From an uncultured Collinsella sp. (GTDB lineage: Bacteria > Actinomycetota > Coriobacteriia > Coriobacteriales > Coriobacteriaceae), in contig UQPY01000004.1 in assembly GCA_900542965.1 (NCBI GenBank), forward strand, positions 1-55,029: DNA of 55,029 nt, in the 5' to 3' direction. The position numbers and the translations under genes were made by a program. This document shows, piece by piece, positions 42,554-51,987 of the stretch (positions are counted from its first letter, which is position 1; each line of letters begins with the position of its first letter). The notes under the pieces were generated by a model. The model was not told where the DNA came from. It saw only the letters and a program-made list of their open reading frames with translations, and did not search any database.

Positions 42554-44314
42554 GTGGCCGACCAGGACGTCAAGATGCTCATTGAGCGCATTATGGCCGA
42601 GGCCCGGACCCATCAGTCCGCCCGCTTCTCAAACAAAATCTATGCTGACGAGCCGATTCTCAAGACCGGCCGTCAGATGCAGAACTTCCTCCCCGACCAG
42701 TACCGCAAGATGCGCGAGATATCGCGCTGGCAAGACGACCCCAAGGGCGGTGCGGGGCGTTGGCTTTCAGAGGCGGAGCTTTTTTACCGCCAGGGCCTGC
42801 TGATGGCCAACTTCGAGGACGATTGCCCCTACAACGGCACCTTCAAGTCGTACTTTCCCACCTACAACGCCATGAGCGATCGACAACTGCGCGGCTACTT
42901 TACCTGGCGCGCCCAGGTGCGCCGCGGCAATATCGAGGAAACGTCTACATCCTTTGCCTTCTTATATCTCTATGAGCTGATCTGCGGCATTGGCGTCGAT
43001 GATCCGCTCGATGGCTTTGACAAGATCAAGGCGTTTTGGGGTGCCTATCGCGCCTTTGAGCCCGGCATCGACCGGTTCGCACGCGTATGGCTGCAGGATT
43101 ACGCCGTATTCCACGGGCTCGACCCTAGGTTGCTTCGCGACTCTAAAACCGTCATGTTCGATAACGCCCTTATCGAGCTGCGATGCGCGGCTCGAGACCT
43201 TGCGCCCGCGCAGGCGCCGTCCGGTCAAACCGCTAAGCGTCGCAAAACCTCAGAGCCCACGCTCCCCCTTCCGCCTGACGAGGCGCGCGAGGAGCGGCTC
43301 ATGGCCGCCATCAACGCACTCTCCACGTACAACCTCAATAACTCAAGGCTCGACCGCGGGCACCATCTCGACCTTCGCCATGTGGCATGCGCCGTATATG
43401 TCCGCATGGCGCGCTACTATGACACGCACCGAAAGACCGGCATCGTAGCGAGCTTGTTTGGGGAGGAGACGGCCATGCCCTACACCATGTTTGCCTCGGC
43501 CGTCTTCTTTGCGCCCGAGCGCCACGAGGACTGCGAATACCGCTTGGACCCCATCCATATCTACCGTTGCCAAAACGGCTTTTGGGAGTGTATGCGCATC
43601 CACGGCAGCAGACAAAAGAGTAGTAAGCTCGGTGAGATAATGCGCGCCTGCGACCAGCGCCTGCGCTTGGCGTTGGACCCCAGCCATCCCCTGAAGGAAG
43701 AAAAGGTTCCCAAGTATTTGGCCAAGATCATCGATGACGAGATCGTGGCATGGCTTTCGTGGAACGCCACACACCAGCCCGTCAAGATCGATATCGACCT
43801 GAGCCAGCTGGGGCATATCCGAAGTGCCGCCGCGCAGACGCGCGAGGCGCTTTTGATCGACGAGGAACGCGAGGACGACACGACCGCGGATGTCGAGGAA
43901 GCGGACTCTGGGCAACCGGAAGCCGAGCCCGTGGCCAACATGATTGTCGAGCCGGTCGCGGCGCCCATGGAACAGGACGAGGCTGACGAGCCGACCATCT
44001 CAACCGAGCAGTTTGGCGTCGTAGCCCCGCTCCTCGCGCCAGCGCCCGCACCCGCGACGGCCATGTCCGCCGACACCGCGTCCGCACTCGTCCCCGCCGC
44101 AGAAGGCTACCTTCGTGCGTTGCTCGAGCAGAACGCGGCGCAGGCAGCATCGGCTGTGGCGCGGTCGGACCAAAGCGAAGATATGCTCGTCGATAGCATC
44201 AACGAAGCGCTCTTTGACCTGGTGGGCGACACCGTTATTGAATTTGGCGCGACAGGACCACAGATTATCGAGGACTACGAAGCAGACGTGAGAGGATACC
44301 TAGACCATGAGTGA
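42554..44314 (+). CDS. TerB_N/TerB_C domain protein
   Basis: A 586-residue protein with an N-terminal TerB_N-like domain (about 30-200, with MSDRQLRGYFTWRAQVRRGN and SFAFLYLYELICGIGV) and a C-terminal TerB_C-like domain (about 490-583, with LVDSINEALFDLVGDTVIEF and IIEDYEADVRGYL). A long Pro/Ala/Glu-rich linker (about 430-490) separates them. TerB-type domains occur in tellurite-resistance and stress modules and are thought to bind metal and phospho-ligands; the link to DNA-processing ATPases is established by genomics only. GTG 42554 follows GGAGAGGGCG. It overlaps the next gene by 8 nt, so the operon is tightly coupled. Confidence 0.85.
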   Translation: MADQDVKMLIERIMAEARTHQSARFSNKIYADEPILKTGRQMQNFLPDQYRKMREISRWQDDPKGGAGRWLSEAELFYRQGLLMANFEDDCPYNGTFKSYFPTYNAMSDRQLRGYFTWRAQVRRGNIEETSTSFAFLYLYELICGIGVDDPLDGFDKIKAFWGAYRAFEPGIDRFARVWLQDYAVFHGLDPRLLRDSKTVMFDNALIELRCAARDLAPAQAPSGQTAKRRKTSEPTLPLPPDEAREERLMAAINALSTYNLNNSRLDRGHHLDLRHVACAVYVRMARYYDTHRKTGIVASLFGEETAMPYTMFASAVFFAPERHEDCEYRLDPIHIYRCQNGFWECMRIHGSRQKSSKLGEIMRACDQRLRLALDPSHPLKEEKVPKYLAKIIDDEIVAWLSWNATHQPVKIDIDLSQLGHIRSAAAQTREALLIDEEREDDTTADVEEADSGQPEAEPVANMIVEPVAAPMEQDEADEPTISTEQFGVVAPLLAPAPAPATAMSADTASALVPAAEGYLRALLEQNAAQAASAVARSDQSEDMLVDSINEALFDLVGDTVIEFGATGPQIIEDYEADVRGYLDHE

Positions 44315-45611
44315 TACCGCATCCGCAGCGCCCCGCGTGCCCAAGCGCGTCGCCGCCGTCATTCTCAACTCGCTCAAAGGCGGCGTCGTCCCGCGCATCG
44401 GCCTTCCCTACATTACCGTGGGACGCGAGGTCGAGATCCGCGCCTTGCTCACCGACCTAAGCCTCATCGCCGATGGCGGCGCAAGTTTTCGCTTCCTAGT
44501 CGGTCGCTACGGCGCGGGCAAGAGCTTTTTGCTCCAAACTATTCGCACGCACGCCATGGGCGAGGGCTTTGTCGTCGCCGATGCCGACCTTTCGCCTGAG
44601 CGCCGGCTGCAGGGTGGCCAGGGCCAGGGCCTGGCCACCTATCGCGAGCTCATCCGCAACATATCGACCAAAACGCGCCCCGAGGGCGGTGCACTCAACC
44701 TTATCCTGGATCGTTGGGTCGCCTCGTGCGCCGATGCCGACGAGTCGGCCATCAATGCCCAACTCGCTCCGCTCGAGGAGATGGTCCACGGCTTCGACTT
44801 CACCCGCATGCTCCGCCGTTATCGCACGGCTGTCTCGGAGGGTGACGAAGAGAGCATGAGCCGCATGACCAAATGGATTCGCGGCGAGTACCGCACCAAG
44901 AGCGAGGCGCGCGCCGAGCTGGGCTCCTCGACCATCATCAGCGACGACGACTGGTACGACTACATCAAGCTCATCGCACGTTTTTTGGTCTGCAGCGGTT
45001 ACAAGGGCATGCTGGTGCTCATCGACGAGCTCGTAAACCTGTACAAGATTCCCAACGCCATCACGCGCCAGTACAACTACGAGAAGATCCTGACCATGTA
45101 CAACGACACGCTGCAGGGCAAAGCACAGTACCTGGGCATGATCATGGGCGGCACGCCAACCTCCATCGAAGACCGCCGCCGCGGCGTGTTCTCCTACGAA
45201 GCCCTGCGCAGCCGTCTCGCCCAGGGCCGTTTTGCACGTGAGGACCTCAAAGACATGCTCGCGCCCATCATTCGTCTGCAGCCACTCACCTATGAGGAGC
45301 TGCTGGTCTTGATCGAAAAGCTCATGCAAATCCACGCCGGTTACTTTGGCTGGACACCCACGCTTACCGAGAACGACTTGGTGGACTTCCTTAAGATCGA
45401 GTTTGGCCGCGTGGGAGCCGATACGCACCTGACGCCCCGTGAGGTCATTCGCGACTTTATCGAGCTGCTCGACATCCTGTGTCAGAACCCCGATGCCAAC
45501 GTGGCCGAGCTGCTGCAAAGCGTCGGCGGCGACGCGCTGGCGCCGGCAGCCGCAACAGGCGACACCGGCACCGCAGGCGGCGACCGCAACTTCGCCGAGT
45601 TCACCATCTAA
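44307..45611 (+). CDS. BrxD-like P-loop ATPase
   Basis: A 434-residue ATPase of the DUF2791/BrxD type. Walker A is GRYGAGKS (66-73) and Walker B LVLIDEL (236-242), followed by the sensor-like GMIMGGTP and SRLAQGRF stretches. BrxD proteins belong to BREX type 2 defence and related modules and are AAA+-like ATPases whose partner is often an Lhr-like helicase, exactly as here. The C-terminus is a low-complexity Ala/Gly tail. The start ATG lies within the end of the TerB gene. The helicase gene follows after 116 nt without an obvious terminator. Confidence 0.85.
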   Translation: MSDTASAAPRVPKRVAAVILNSLKGGVVPRIGLPYITVGREVEIRALLTDLSLIADGGASFRFLVGRYGAGKSFLLQTIRTHAMGEGFVVADADLSPERRLQGGQGQGLATYRELIRNISTKTRPEGGALNLILDRWVASCADADESAINAQLAPLEEMVHGFDFTRMLRRYRTAVSEGDEESMSRMTKWIRGEYRTKSEARAELGSSTIISDDDWYDYIKLIARFLVCSGYKGMLVLIDELVNLYKIPNAITRQYNYEKILTMYNDTLQGKAQYLGMIMGGTPTSIEDRRRGVFSYEALRSRLAQGRFAREDLKDMLAPIIRLQPLTYEELLVLIEKLMQIHAGYFGWTPTLTENDLVDFLKIEFGRVGADTHLTPREVIRDFIELLDILCQNPDANVAELLQSVGGDALAPAAATGDTGTAGGDRNFAEFTI

Positions 45612-45727
45612 CCTACCAAAAAGGGACGGGTTTATTTTGGCAGGTTTTATCTGGGCAAACGTTGAAGCAGTAATGCAGCAAGCCGTTGCCAGCCGCGTTG
45701 AGAGATTCGTTGTTGAAAGGAGGCCCC

Positions 45728-48172
45728 GTGAACGCCTTTGACCGCTACGCCCCATTTATCCAAGACTTCATCTACTCCCACGATTGGGAGAGCTTGCGCT
45801 CTATCCAGGTTGCGGCGGCAGATGCCATCTTCAACACACAGGACAATGTGCTCCTGACGGCATCCACGGCTTCCGGCAAAACCGAGGCAGCCTTCTTTCC
45901 CATCCTGACCGAGTTTTGGGAGAACCCGCCCGCAAGCGTGGGCGCCCTCTACATTGGCCCCCTCAAGGCGCTCATCAACGACCAATTCGTCCGCCTCAAC
46001 GACCTGTGCGAAGAGGCCGATATCCCTGTCTGGCACTGGCACGGCGATGTCTCGCAATCGCATAAGGCCAAGCTCATCAAAAAGCCAAGCGGCATCCTGC
46101 AGATTACGCCCGAATCACTCGAGGCGCTTCTAATCCACAAGCATATGGCAATCCCGCGCATGTTTTGCGATCTGCGCTATGTGGTCATCGACGAGGTCCA
46201 CTCGCTCATGCGCGGCGACCGCGGCGGTCAGACGCTCTGCCTTATCGAGCGCCTTTCGCGCATGGCGGGCGTGCAGCCCCGGCGCATTGGCCTTTCGGCC
46301 ACCATCGGGGACCCCGAGCGCACGGGCGCCTTCCTCTCACAGGGAACAGGACGCGACTGCGTCATCCCCCGCTTTGAGGAGCCGCGCCGCGTGTGGCGTA
46401 TCTCCATGGAGCACTTCTACAACTCGGGCCCGCAGGCGCAGCAGCGAGGATTTGTGAGCACGGGCCCGCAGGAAGCCGAGGTACTTGCATGCGAGCGCAT
46501 TGAGGCGGCGCCACCCGCGGCACTGCCCGCATCCGGACAAGACATGCGCCACAGCGGACAGCTTACGCAGCAGGAGCGTCGTCAACGTCGCGAACAGGCA
46601 CGGGGTAAGGCTGCCTCCAAGGACCGTCGCACCTCCTCGGCCCCCGAAGGCGAAGTCGACATCCCCCAAGCGACCGAACAGGCGCTGCTCAACCCCACCG
46701 ATACTGCGCCCGACAACGCCGATCCCGGTATGGGCTACATCTTTGAACACACCCGCGGCCGCAAGTGTCTGGTCTTTGCTAACTCGCGCGAGGAGGCAGA
46801 GGCCGTGTGCTCCATGCTGCGCAGCTACTGCGAAAACCGGCACGAGCCAGACCGCTTCCTGATCCACCACGGCAACCTCTCGGCATCGCTACGCGAAACC
46901 GCCGAGGAGCTCATGCGCGACGAGGAACAGGCACAGACAACCGTCACCACCTCCACGCTGGAACTCGGTATCGATATCGGCCGCCTGGAGCGCGCGTTCC
47001 AGATTGACGCGCCGTTTACCGTCAGTTCCTTTTTGCAGCGCATGGGGCGCACAGGCCGCCGCGATCTTCCGCCCGAGATGTGGTTTGTCATGCGCGAGGA
47101 GGAGCCCGAGCCGCGCACGATGATGCCCGAAACGATACCCTGGAAGCTCCTGCAGGGCATCGCACTCATACAACTCTATCGCGAAGAAAAGTGGGTCGAG
47201 CCACCCGAGCTCGATCGACTCCCCTACAGTCTGCTCTATCACCAGACCATGTCGACGCTCGCCAGCACCGGAGAGCTCACGCCGGCCGAATTTGCCCAAC
47301 GCGTGCTCACGCTTAGTTATTTCCACCGCGTCTCGGCCGATGACTATCGCGTACTGCTGCGCCACCTCATCAAGATCGACCACATCCAGGTCACCGAGGG
47401 CGATGGGCTCATCGTGGGTCTCACGGGCGAGCGCATCATTAACAACTTTAAGTTCTACGCTGTGTTCCAGGAAAACGAGGAGTTCACCGTTCGCAGCGAG
47501 TCGGCCGAGTTGGGCACGATCGTCAATCCGCCACCGCCCGGTGAGCGCATCGCCATTGCCGGACATTGCTGGATTGTCGAAGAAGTGGACTGGAAGCGCC
47601 ATACCGTCTTTGCCACGCAGGTCAAAGGCCGGGTGCCGGCCTACTTTGGCGACTGCCCCGGCGACATTAACACGCATGTGCTCGAGCGCATGCGCAAGGC
47701 GCTCAACGAGCACGCGGCATATCCGTACCTTATGGGTAACGCACAGGCTCGCTTGGCGCAGGCTCGTCATACCGCCGAGATTTCGGGCGCGGGAACTAAG
47801 CCGCTCATCAACCTGGGTGGCGACACTTGGGTGCTCTTCCCCTGGTTGGGCAGCTACGCCTTTTTGGCACTCGAGCGCATGCTCAAGATTAAATGCGCCG
47901 CGGAGCTTGGCCTTCGCGGGCTCGATCCGTCGCGTCCATACTTTATGCAGTTTAAGATGAAGGCCGACGAGAAGACGTTCTTTGAGGTGCTCGCAGCCGA
48001 GGCCGAAAAGGACTTCGACCCCATCGAGCTCGTCTATCCCGGCGAGGTGCCTTATTTTGATCGCTACGACGAGTACGTTCCCGAGGAGCTTGTGCGCAAA
48101 GGCTTCGCCGAAGGCGTGCTCGACATCGAGGGCATGAAGCAGCGTGTCCGCAGCTGGCGCGACCACGCCTGA
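45728..48172 (+). CDS. Lhr/BrxHI-like DEAD/DEAH-box helicase
   Basis: An 814-residue superfamily II helicase. Motif I is TASTASGKT (44-52), motif Ia IGPLKALINDQ, motif II DEVH (155-158), motif III SATIGDP, then CLVFANSREEAE, TTSTLELGIDIG and QRMGRTGRR (motif VI). The C-terminal ~300 residues form a large accessory region as in Lhr-type helicases. An Ala/Arg/Gln-rich insert (about 255-330, with QLTQQERRQRREQARGKAASKDRR) interrupts the core between the two RecA lobes. The start is GTG 45728 because AAAGGAGG lies 4 nt upstream; an ATG at 45686 lacks a site. It ends the operon and converges with the next gene. Confidence 0.92.
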   Translation: MNAFDRYAPFIQDFIYSHDWESLRSIQVAAADAIFNTQDNVLLTASTASGKTEAAFFPILTEFWENPPASVGALYIGPLKALINDQFVRLNDLCEEADIPVWHWHGDVSQSHKAKLIKKPSGILQITPESLEALLIHKHMAIPRMFCDLRYVVIDEVHSLMRGDRGGQTLCLIERLSRMAGVQPRRIGLSATIGDPERTGAFLSQGTGRDCVIPRFEEPRRVWRISMEHFYNSGPQAQQRGFVSTGPQEAEVLACERIEAAPPAALPASGQDMRHSGQLTQQERRQRREQARGKAASKDRRTSSAPEGEVDIPQATEQALLNPTDTAPDNADPGMGYIFEHTRGRKCLVFANSREEAEAVCSMLRSYCENRHEPDRFLIHHGNLSASLRETAEELMRDEEQAQTTVTTSTLELGIDIGRLERAFQIDAPFTVSSFLQRMGRTGRRDLPPEMWFVMREEEPEPRTMMPETIPWKLLQGIALIQLYREEKWVEPPELDRLPYSLLYHQTMSTLASTGELTPAEFAQRVLTLSYFHRVSADDYRVLLRHLIKIDHIQVTEGDGLIVGLTGERIINNFKFYAVFQENEEFTVRSESAELGTIVNPPPPGERIAIAGHCWIVEEVDWKRHTVFATQVKGRVPAYFGDCPGDINTHVLERMRKALNEHAAYPYLMGNAQARLAQARHTAEISGAGTKPLINLGGDTWVLFPWLGSYAFLALERMLKIKCAAELGLRGLDPSRPYFMQFKMKADEKTFFEVLAAEAEKDFDPIELVYPGEVPYFDRYDEYVPEELVRKGFAEGVLDIEGMKQRVRSWRDHA

Positions 48173-48198
48173 GACCAGTCTTTTTAGGACGGGGAGAC

Positions 48199-49077
48199 TT
48201 ACTTGTCGTGAAGGACGGTGCCGAGGAAGTCAGCGTCGAAGGGCACGGCTTCGTCAAAGGCGTAGTCGCCGTCGCTGGCGATGAGCAGGTAGTTCTCCTC
48301 GCCGCCGAACTCCGCATCACCGCATGGGACCACCCAGGCGTGGGCGAATACCTCGAGTGCCGTGGCAGCGCAGTCGCGCAGGAATGTCACGTCGCTCCCC
48401 TCGTTTGCGCTCACGATATTGGCAACGTAGATACCCCCGGGGTTCAGGCTGCCTCGCACCAAACGCAACGCCTCAACCGTCGCCAGCTCGCGCACGGGCT
48501 CGGCACCGCCAAAGCAATCGCTCACGACCACATCGTAGCGACGATGGCCCACGCTCGTCACACCCAGGTACGAACGCGCCTCAGCGGTAATCACCCGCAA
48601 GCGGTCGCCCACCGCGCGCTCCAGCTCGTCCAGGTAGAACCAGCGGCGCGCCAGGCGCGTAATCTCTCCGTCATACTCGATAACGTCCATGCGCAAGCCC
48701 TCGTGCGACATCAGCGCGAACTTGGGATAGGCAAACCCACCCCCGCCCAGCATGAGCATACGGTCGATACCATGCCCGTAAGCATCACGCATTGCGCCCT
48801 CAGTCTCAAACGCATCGTCAAATGCACGATAGTACGCAAAGACCGGCTCTGCCCAACGCTCGCCAACGTAACTCGCACTTTGGTAGACCCCGCCTTGCAC
48901 CAAGACGCGAATCTCATCGTCGCTCTCATTGTGCACGCGTTTCACACGCGCCAACCCATTGCGGGTTCGCGCAACCTGCAGACAGGCAGCACGAACAGCG
49001 ACAGCAGCCGCACCAAGCGCCGCGGCTCCCAGAGCAACGCCGGCAACGACGCCGGCAGAAACACTCGGCTTGTTCAT
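48199..49077 (-). CDS. spermidine synthase-like methyltransferase-fold protein
   Basis: A 292-residue protein with an N-terminal hydrophobic segment (about 8-30) and a Rossmann-like domain related to spermidine synthase. MLMLGGGGFAYPK (usually GGGDG) is the binding loop, VIEYDGEITRLARRWF and the DVVVSDCFGG strand follow, and GGIYVANIVS closes the sheet. The variant first loop and the membrane anchor suggest it may not be an ordinary soluble polyamine enzyme; it could be another aminopropyl- or methyltransferase. Its ATG directly follows the stop of elp3 (TAGATG), so the two are co-translated. Confidence 0.72.
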   Translation of the reverse strand: MNKPSVSAGVVAGVALGAAALGAAAVAVRAACLQVARTRNGLARVKRVHNESDDEIRVLVQGGVYQSASYVGERWAEPVFAYYRAFDDAFETEGAMRDAYGHGIDRMLMLGGGGFAYPKFALMSHEGLRMDVIEYDGEITRLARRWFYLDELERAVGDRLRVITAEARSYLGVTSVGHRRYDVVVSDCFGGAEPVRELATVEALRLVRGSLNPGGIYVANIVSANEGSDVTFLRDCAATALEVFAHAWVVPCGDAEFGGEENYLLIASDGDYAFDEAVPFDADFLGTVLHDK

Positions 49078-50985
49078 CTAGAGCTCCTTTTGCAGATAAA
49101 GGCCATGGTCATAAAATCCAAGATGGCGATAGTACTCGCGTGTGCCAATCGCGCTAATCACGTTGATACGCGCATAACCCGCATCCCGGGCAATCTCACA
49201 CGCACGCTCCACGAGCAGACGCCCCAGACCGTGATGCTGAGCCGCCTGACCTTGATCCCCCACGCGTGCCGCCATGCCATACACGTGCACCTCGCGAATC
49301 ATCGCCTCGTCCAGCGTCGTCGGCAACTCGTCCGCATGCGCGGCAACAAACGAACGGTCGGGCAGCGACAGGCGCAAAAAGCCGGCGATCTTGCCTTCGG
49401 GCGTCACCCACTGCAAAAAGCGTTCACGCGTCACCGGCGTCTCGTACGCCACTTCCTCATCAAGAGATAGCTCATCCAAGTCGGCGCCCGCCGTGCTAAT
49501 CTCGCGATAGCGAATCTCACGCACTGTCTCACCGTCACCCCGAGCAGCTAGGCGGTTCTCAACGAGCTGGCGCAGGTTGGGCTTCTTGTTGCCCACCATG
49601 ATGTCGTCGGAGCTAAAGTCGCGGATCATGCGACTGATGCGGCAGAACGCCGGCGTCACCACGATGTCGTCGGCCAGCACATCGAGCAGCTCGTCCTCGG
49701 TATAGGGGCGCCACTCGCCGCGCTCATAGCGGCCCACCAGACGCGAGCCCTCGATGAGCGCGCACGGGTAGACCTTGACCTCGTCGGGCATAAAGGCGCC
49801 CTCGGTCATAAAGCGCTCGTAGTCGCGTTTGTCCCCCTCCGGCGTGGCGCCCAGCAAGTTAAGCATAAAATGCGCGTGGATCTTAAAGCCAAACAGGCGC
49901 GCAAGCGAAAACGCCCGCTCGATCTGAGCCACCGAAATGCGACGCTCGTTGATGTCGAGCAGGTGCTGGTCGAGGCTCTGGATACCCATCTGAATCTTGG
50001 TGCAGCCCAGGAGGCGAATGAGCGCGAGGGTTTGCGGTGTTACGGCATCGGGGCGTGTCTCGATAACGAGCCCCACCACACGATGCTTCGCCGTCTCGTT
50101 GATGCGCTGCTGACGCTCGAGCTCCTCCATCGTTGCCGTTTGCCACTCGGCAACCTCGCCCCACGGCGTACCGGAACCGTACAGACGACGCACCGCGCGG
50201 TTATAGCCGCCCACGGCAGCATCCACACGCCCTTGCTCGTCGGCAACGCCGGCAGCAAGCTCGACCTCGTCTGTCGCAATGCCGGCAGCCCGATAGCGCT
50301 CGCGGCGCTCCGCTACCACCGGCGGCAGGGCATCGGCGGGAGCGTCATCGAGCAGGCGCCCCGCCTCGGCACGACTGATGCCCGGACGCGCCAACATGGG
50401 GTTTGCCGCCACGCCGGCGACGGCATCGTCATTGAGCGCACGGAAAAGCTCCGACATAAACCATGTCTGATAGCCTTCCGGATAGTCGCTCCAGGTACCG
50501 CCAAGCACAATGAGCTCGATCTTATCGGTCGCATGCCCCATCTGCGAAAGCGCCGTCAAACGGGCGCTCACCTGCAGATATGGATCGAAGCAATTTTGCT
50601 CCGCACGGGCGCACGCGGGCTCGGCATGCAGATAGCTTTTGGGCATACGCAGGTCGTTGGGGCAAAACAGGCAATCGCCCGAGCACGGCCACGGCTTGGT
50701 GATGACGGTAATGGTCGCCACGCCCGAAGCCGTTCGGCGCGGCTTCATACGCAGCACCTGCAGCAGTTGACGTTCCAGCTCGGCATCGACATTCCACCCA
50801 GCCCAACGAGCCGGCTCCTCACGCTTTATCCGCTGGTAAAACGGCAGCAGGCGACGCTTGGCCAGGTCGCGCTTGTCGGCACCCTCGCGGCGCGCCTCGG
50901 CATGTATCAGTTTGACGAGCGCCTTGTCGTCCACGGTTTCGCCGCGACGCAGGGCCTCGAGTATGTTCAAGATAATCTGTTCCAT
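49078..50985 (-). CDS. Elp3-type radical SAM/GNAT tRNA-modifying enzyme
   Basis: A 635-residue bacterial Elp3, which adds a carboxymethyl-type group to uridine 34 of tRNA using SAM and acetyl-CoA. The radical-SAM cluster motif CSGDCLFC (CX3CX2C, 101-108) is followed by PNDLRMPKSYL, ELIVLGGTWSDYPEGYQTWFM, VIETRPDAVTPQTL and MGIQSLD. The last ~130 residues are a GNAT acetyltransferase domain with QHHGLGRLLVERACEIARDAGY and YYRHLGFYDHG. The ATG is weakly supported, but the upstream hairpin bounds the gene. It is the first gene of a pair with the spermidine-synthase-like protein. Confidence 0.92.
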   Translation of the reverse strand: MEQIILNILEALRRGETVDDKALVKLIHAEARREGADKRDLAKRRLLPFYQRIKREEPARWAGWNVDAELERQLLQVLRMKPRRTASGVATITVITKPWPCSGDCLFCPNDLRMPKSYLHAEPACARAEQNCFDPYLQVSARLTALSQMGHATDKIELIVLGGTWSDYPEGYQTWFMSELFRALNDDAVAGVAANPMLARPGISRAEAGRLLDDAPADALPPVVAERRERYRAAGIATDEVELAAGVADEQGRVDAAVGGYNRAVRRLYGSGTPWGEVAEWQTATMEELERQQRINETAKHRVVGLVIETRPDAVTPQTLALIRLLGCTKIQMGIQSLDQHLLDINERRISVAQIERAFSLARLFGFKIHAHFMLNLLGATPEGDKRDYERFMTEGAFMPDEVKVYPCALIEGSRLVGRYERGEWRPYTEDELLDVLADDIVVTPAFCRISRMIRDFSSDDIMVGNKKPNLRQLVENRLAARGDGETVREIRYREISTAGADLDELSLDEEVAYETPVTRERFLQWVTPEGKIAGFLRLSLPDRSFVAAHADELPTTLDEAMIREVHVYGMAARVGDQGQAAQHHGLGRLLVERACEIARDAGYARINVISAIGTREYYRHLGFYDHGLYLQKEL

Positions 50986-51001
50986 GCCCCCATTGTAAAG
51001 G

Positions 51002-51035
51002 CAAAGGCGCCGGAGCCCGTCACGGCTCCGGCGCC
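51002..51035 (-). terminator. terminator of the DUF4097/Xre operon
   Basis: The perfect 12-bp stem GGCGCCGGAGCC/GGCTCCGGCGCC with a 6-nt loop is followed on the minus strand by TTTGCCTTT. Confidence 0.7.
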
Positions 51036-51087
51036 TCCATCAAACAGCGCGTCTAAGCATCTATGCTTGCGGACCAGCCCGCAGCCA

Positions 51088-51987
51088 TCACTCCGGATCA
51101 AACGACATGTCGCCCGAACCGACCTCAAAACGATACGTGGCAGACTTGTCACCGTTATCGAATTCAAGATTCAAAATGGTCTCGCCGTCGTAGCCAAGCG
51201 GAAGGAAATCGCTCTCGAAGTCGCCGCTGCCCAAGGTGAGGCTCGCCTTAAAGCCCGTCGAGTTCGGAACCGTCATCTCCACATCGCCCGAGCCCACACT
51301 CACGTCCATCGACTTCGTGGGGGCCGGGTAAAGCTCGAACGTCACATCGCCCGAACCGACCTCGGCATTCAGGGTATCGGTCACGGTGCCCGTAAACTCA
51401 ACGTCTCCCGAGTCCAGAGTCAGGTTGAGGTCATGACACGCAATGCCCGCGACCGTCAGATCACCCGATCCTACATTCGCTGTAATGCCCACCATGTTAT
51501 CGGCAACTTTGCGCGGCAGTTCGACGATAACCGTGCGGTCAATGGCTCGCTCGTCATCGCAATCGAACTGGCGAAGCTTGAGCGTAGAACCCTTAACCTC
51601 GGCCAGATTCTGGGTTGCCGCATCGAAAGCAGCTACTCCTTTTGCGACGCGGCCACTCTCGATGACACGTACCGGCCCGTCGGAAACGCATTTGATCTCA
51701 ACCGCACCCGACGTCACATCCAAGTCAAGGGATGTGAACGCGTCGGCATCAAACGTTTCCTTCGAAAGCTGTTGAGGCCGAGCGGAATAGTTACCGCTAT
51801 TCAAGGAATCGTCCTCGTCAAACGCATCGCCCATACCAGACAAGCCGGATACAACATCGTCGAAATCCCACGGTCCATCAAAATGAATCAAAGTCCACGA
51901 AGTGCCGAAAACAAGTCCGATGATAAGCACAAACGCTCCGATGCCGACGCCCAAGCGCCTCTTAGACTCATGCGAGAGCTTCATCAT
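51088..51987 (-). CDS. membrane-anchored DUF4097 beta-repeat protein
   Basis: A 299-residue protein with one transmembrane segment at about 13-35 and an outside domain of beta-helix type (DUF4097, the putative adhesin family seen in LiaX/YvlB-like proteins). Its hallmark is a run of GSGD-type repeats: NVGSGDLTV, LDSGDVEF, EVGSGDVTF, SVGSGDVEM, LGSGDFES and EVGSGDMSF. Family members take part in envelope stress sensing in Firmicutes; the role here is inferred. The ATG overlaps the stop of the Xre gene, so the two are co-expressed. It is followed by a strong terminator. Confidence 0.87.
   Translation of the reverse strand: MMKLSHESKRRLGVGIGAFVLIIGLVFGTSWTLIHFDGPWDFDDVVSGLSGMGDAFDEDDSLNSGNYSARPQQLSKETFDADAFTSLDLDVTSGAVEIKCVSDGPVRVIESGRVAKGVAAFDAATQNLAEVKGSTLKLRQFDCDDERAIDRTVIVELPRKVADNMVGITANVGSGDLTVAGIACHDLNLTLDSGDVEFTGTVTDTLNAEVGSGDVTFELYPAPTKSMDVSVGSGDVEMTVPNSTGFKASLTLGSGDFESDFLPLGYDGETILNLEFDNGDKSATYRFEVGSGDMSFDPE

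Noticed and set aside
42554..48172. Calling the operon a BREX or TerY-P defence system
   Set aside because: BREX needs BrxC, PglX and PglZ, and TerY-P needs TerY-type phosphatase/kinase genes; none is present. Only the ATPase/helicase pair and the TerB domains are shared.
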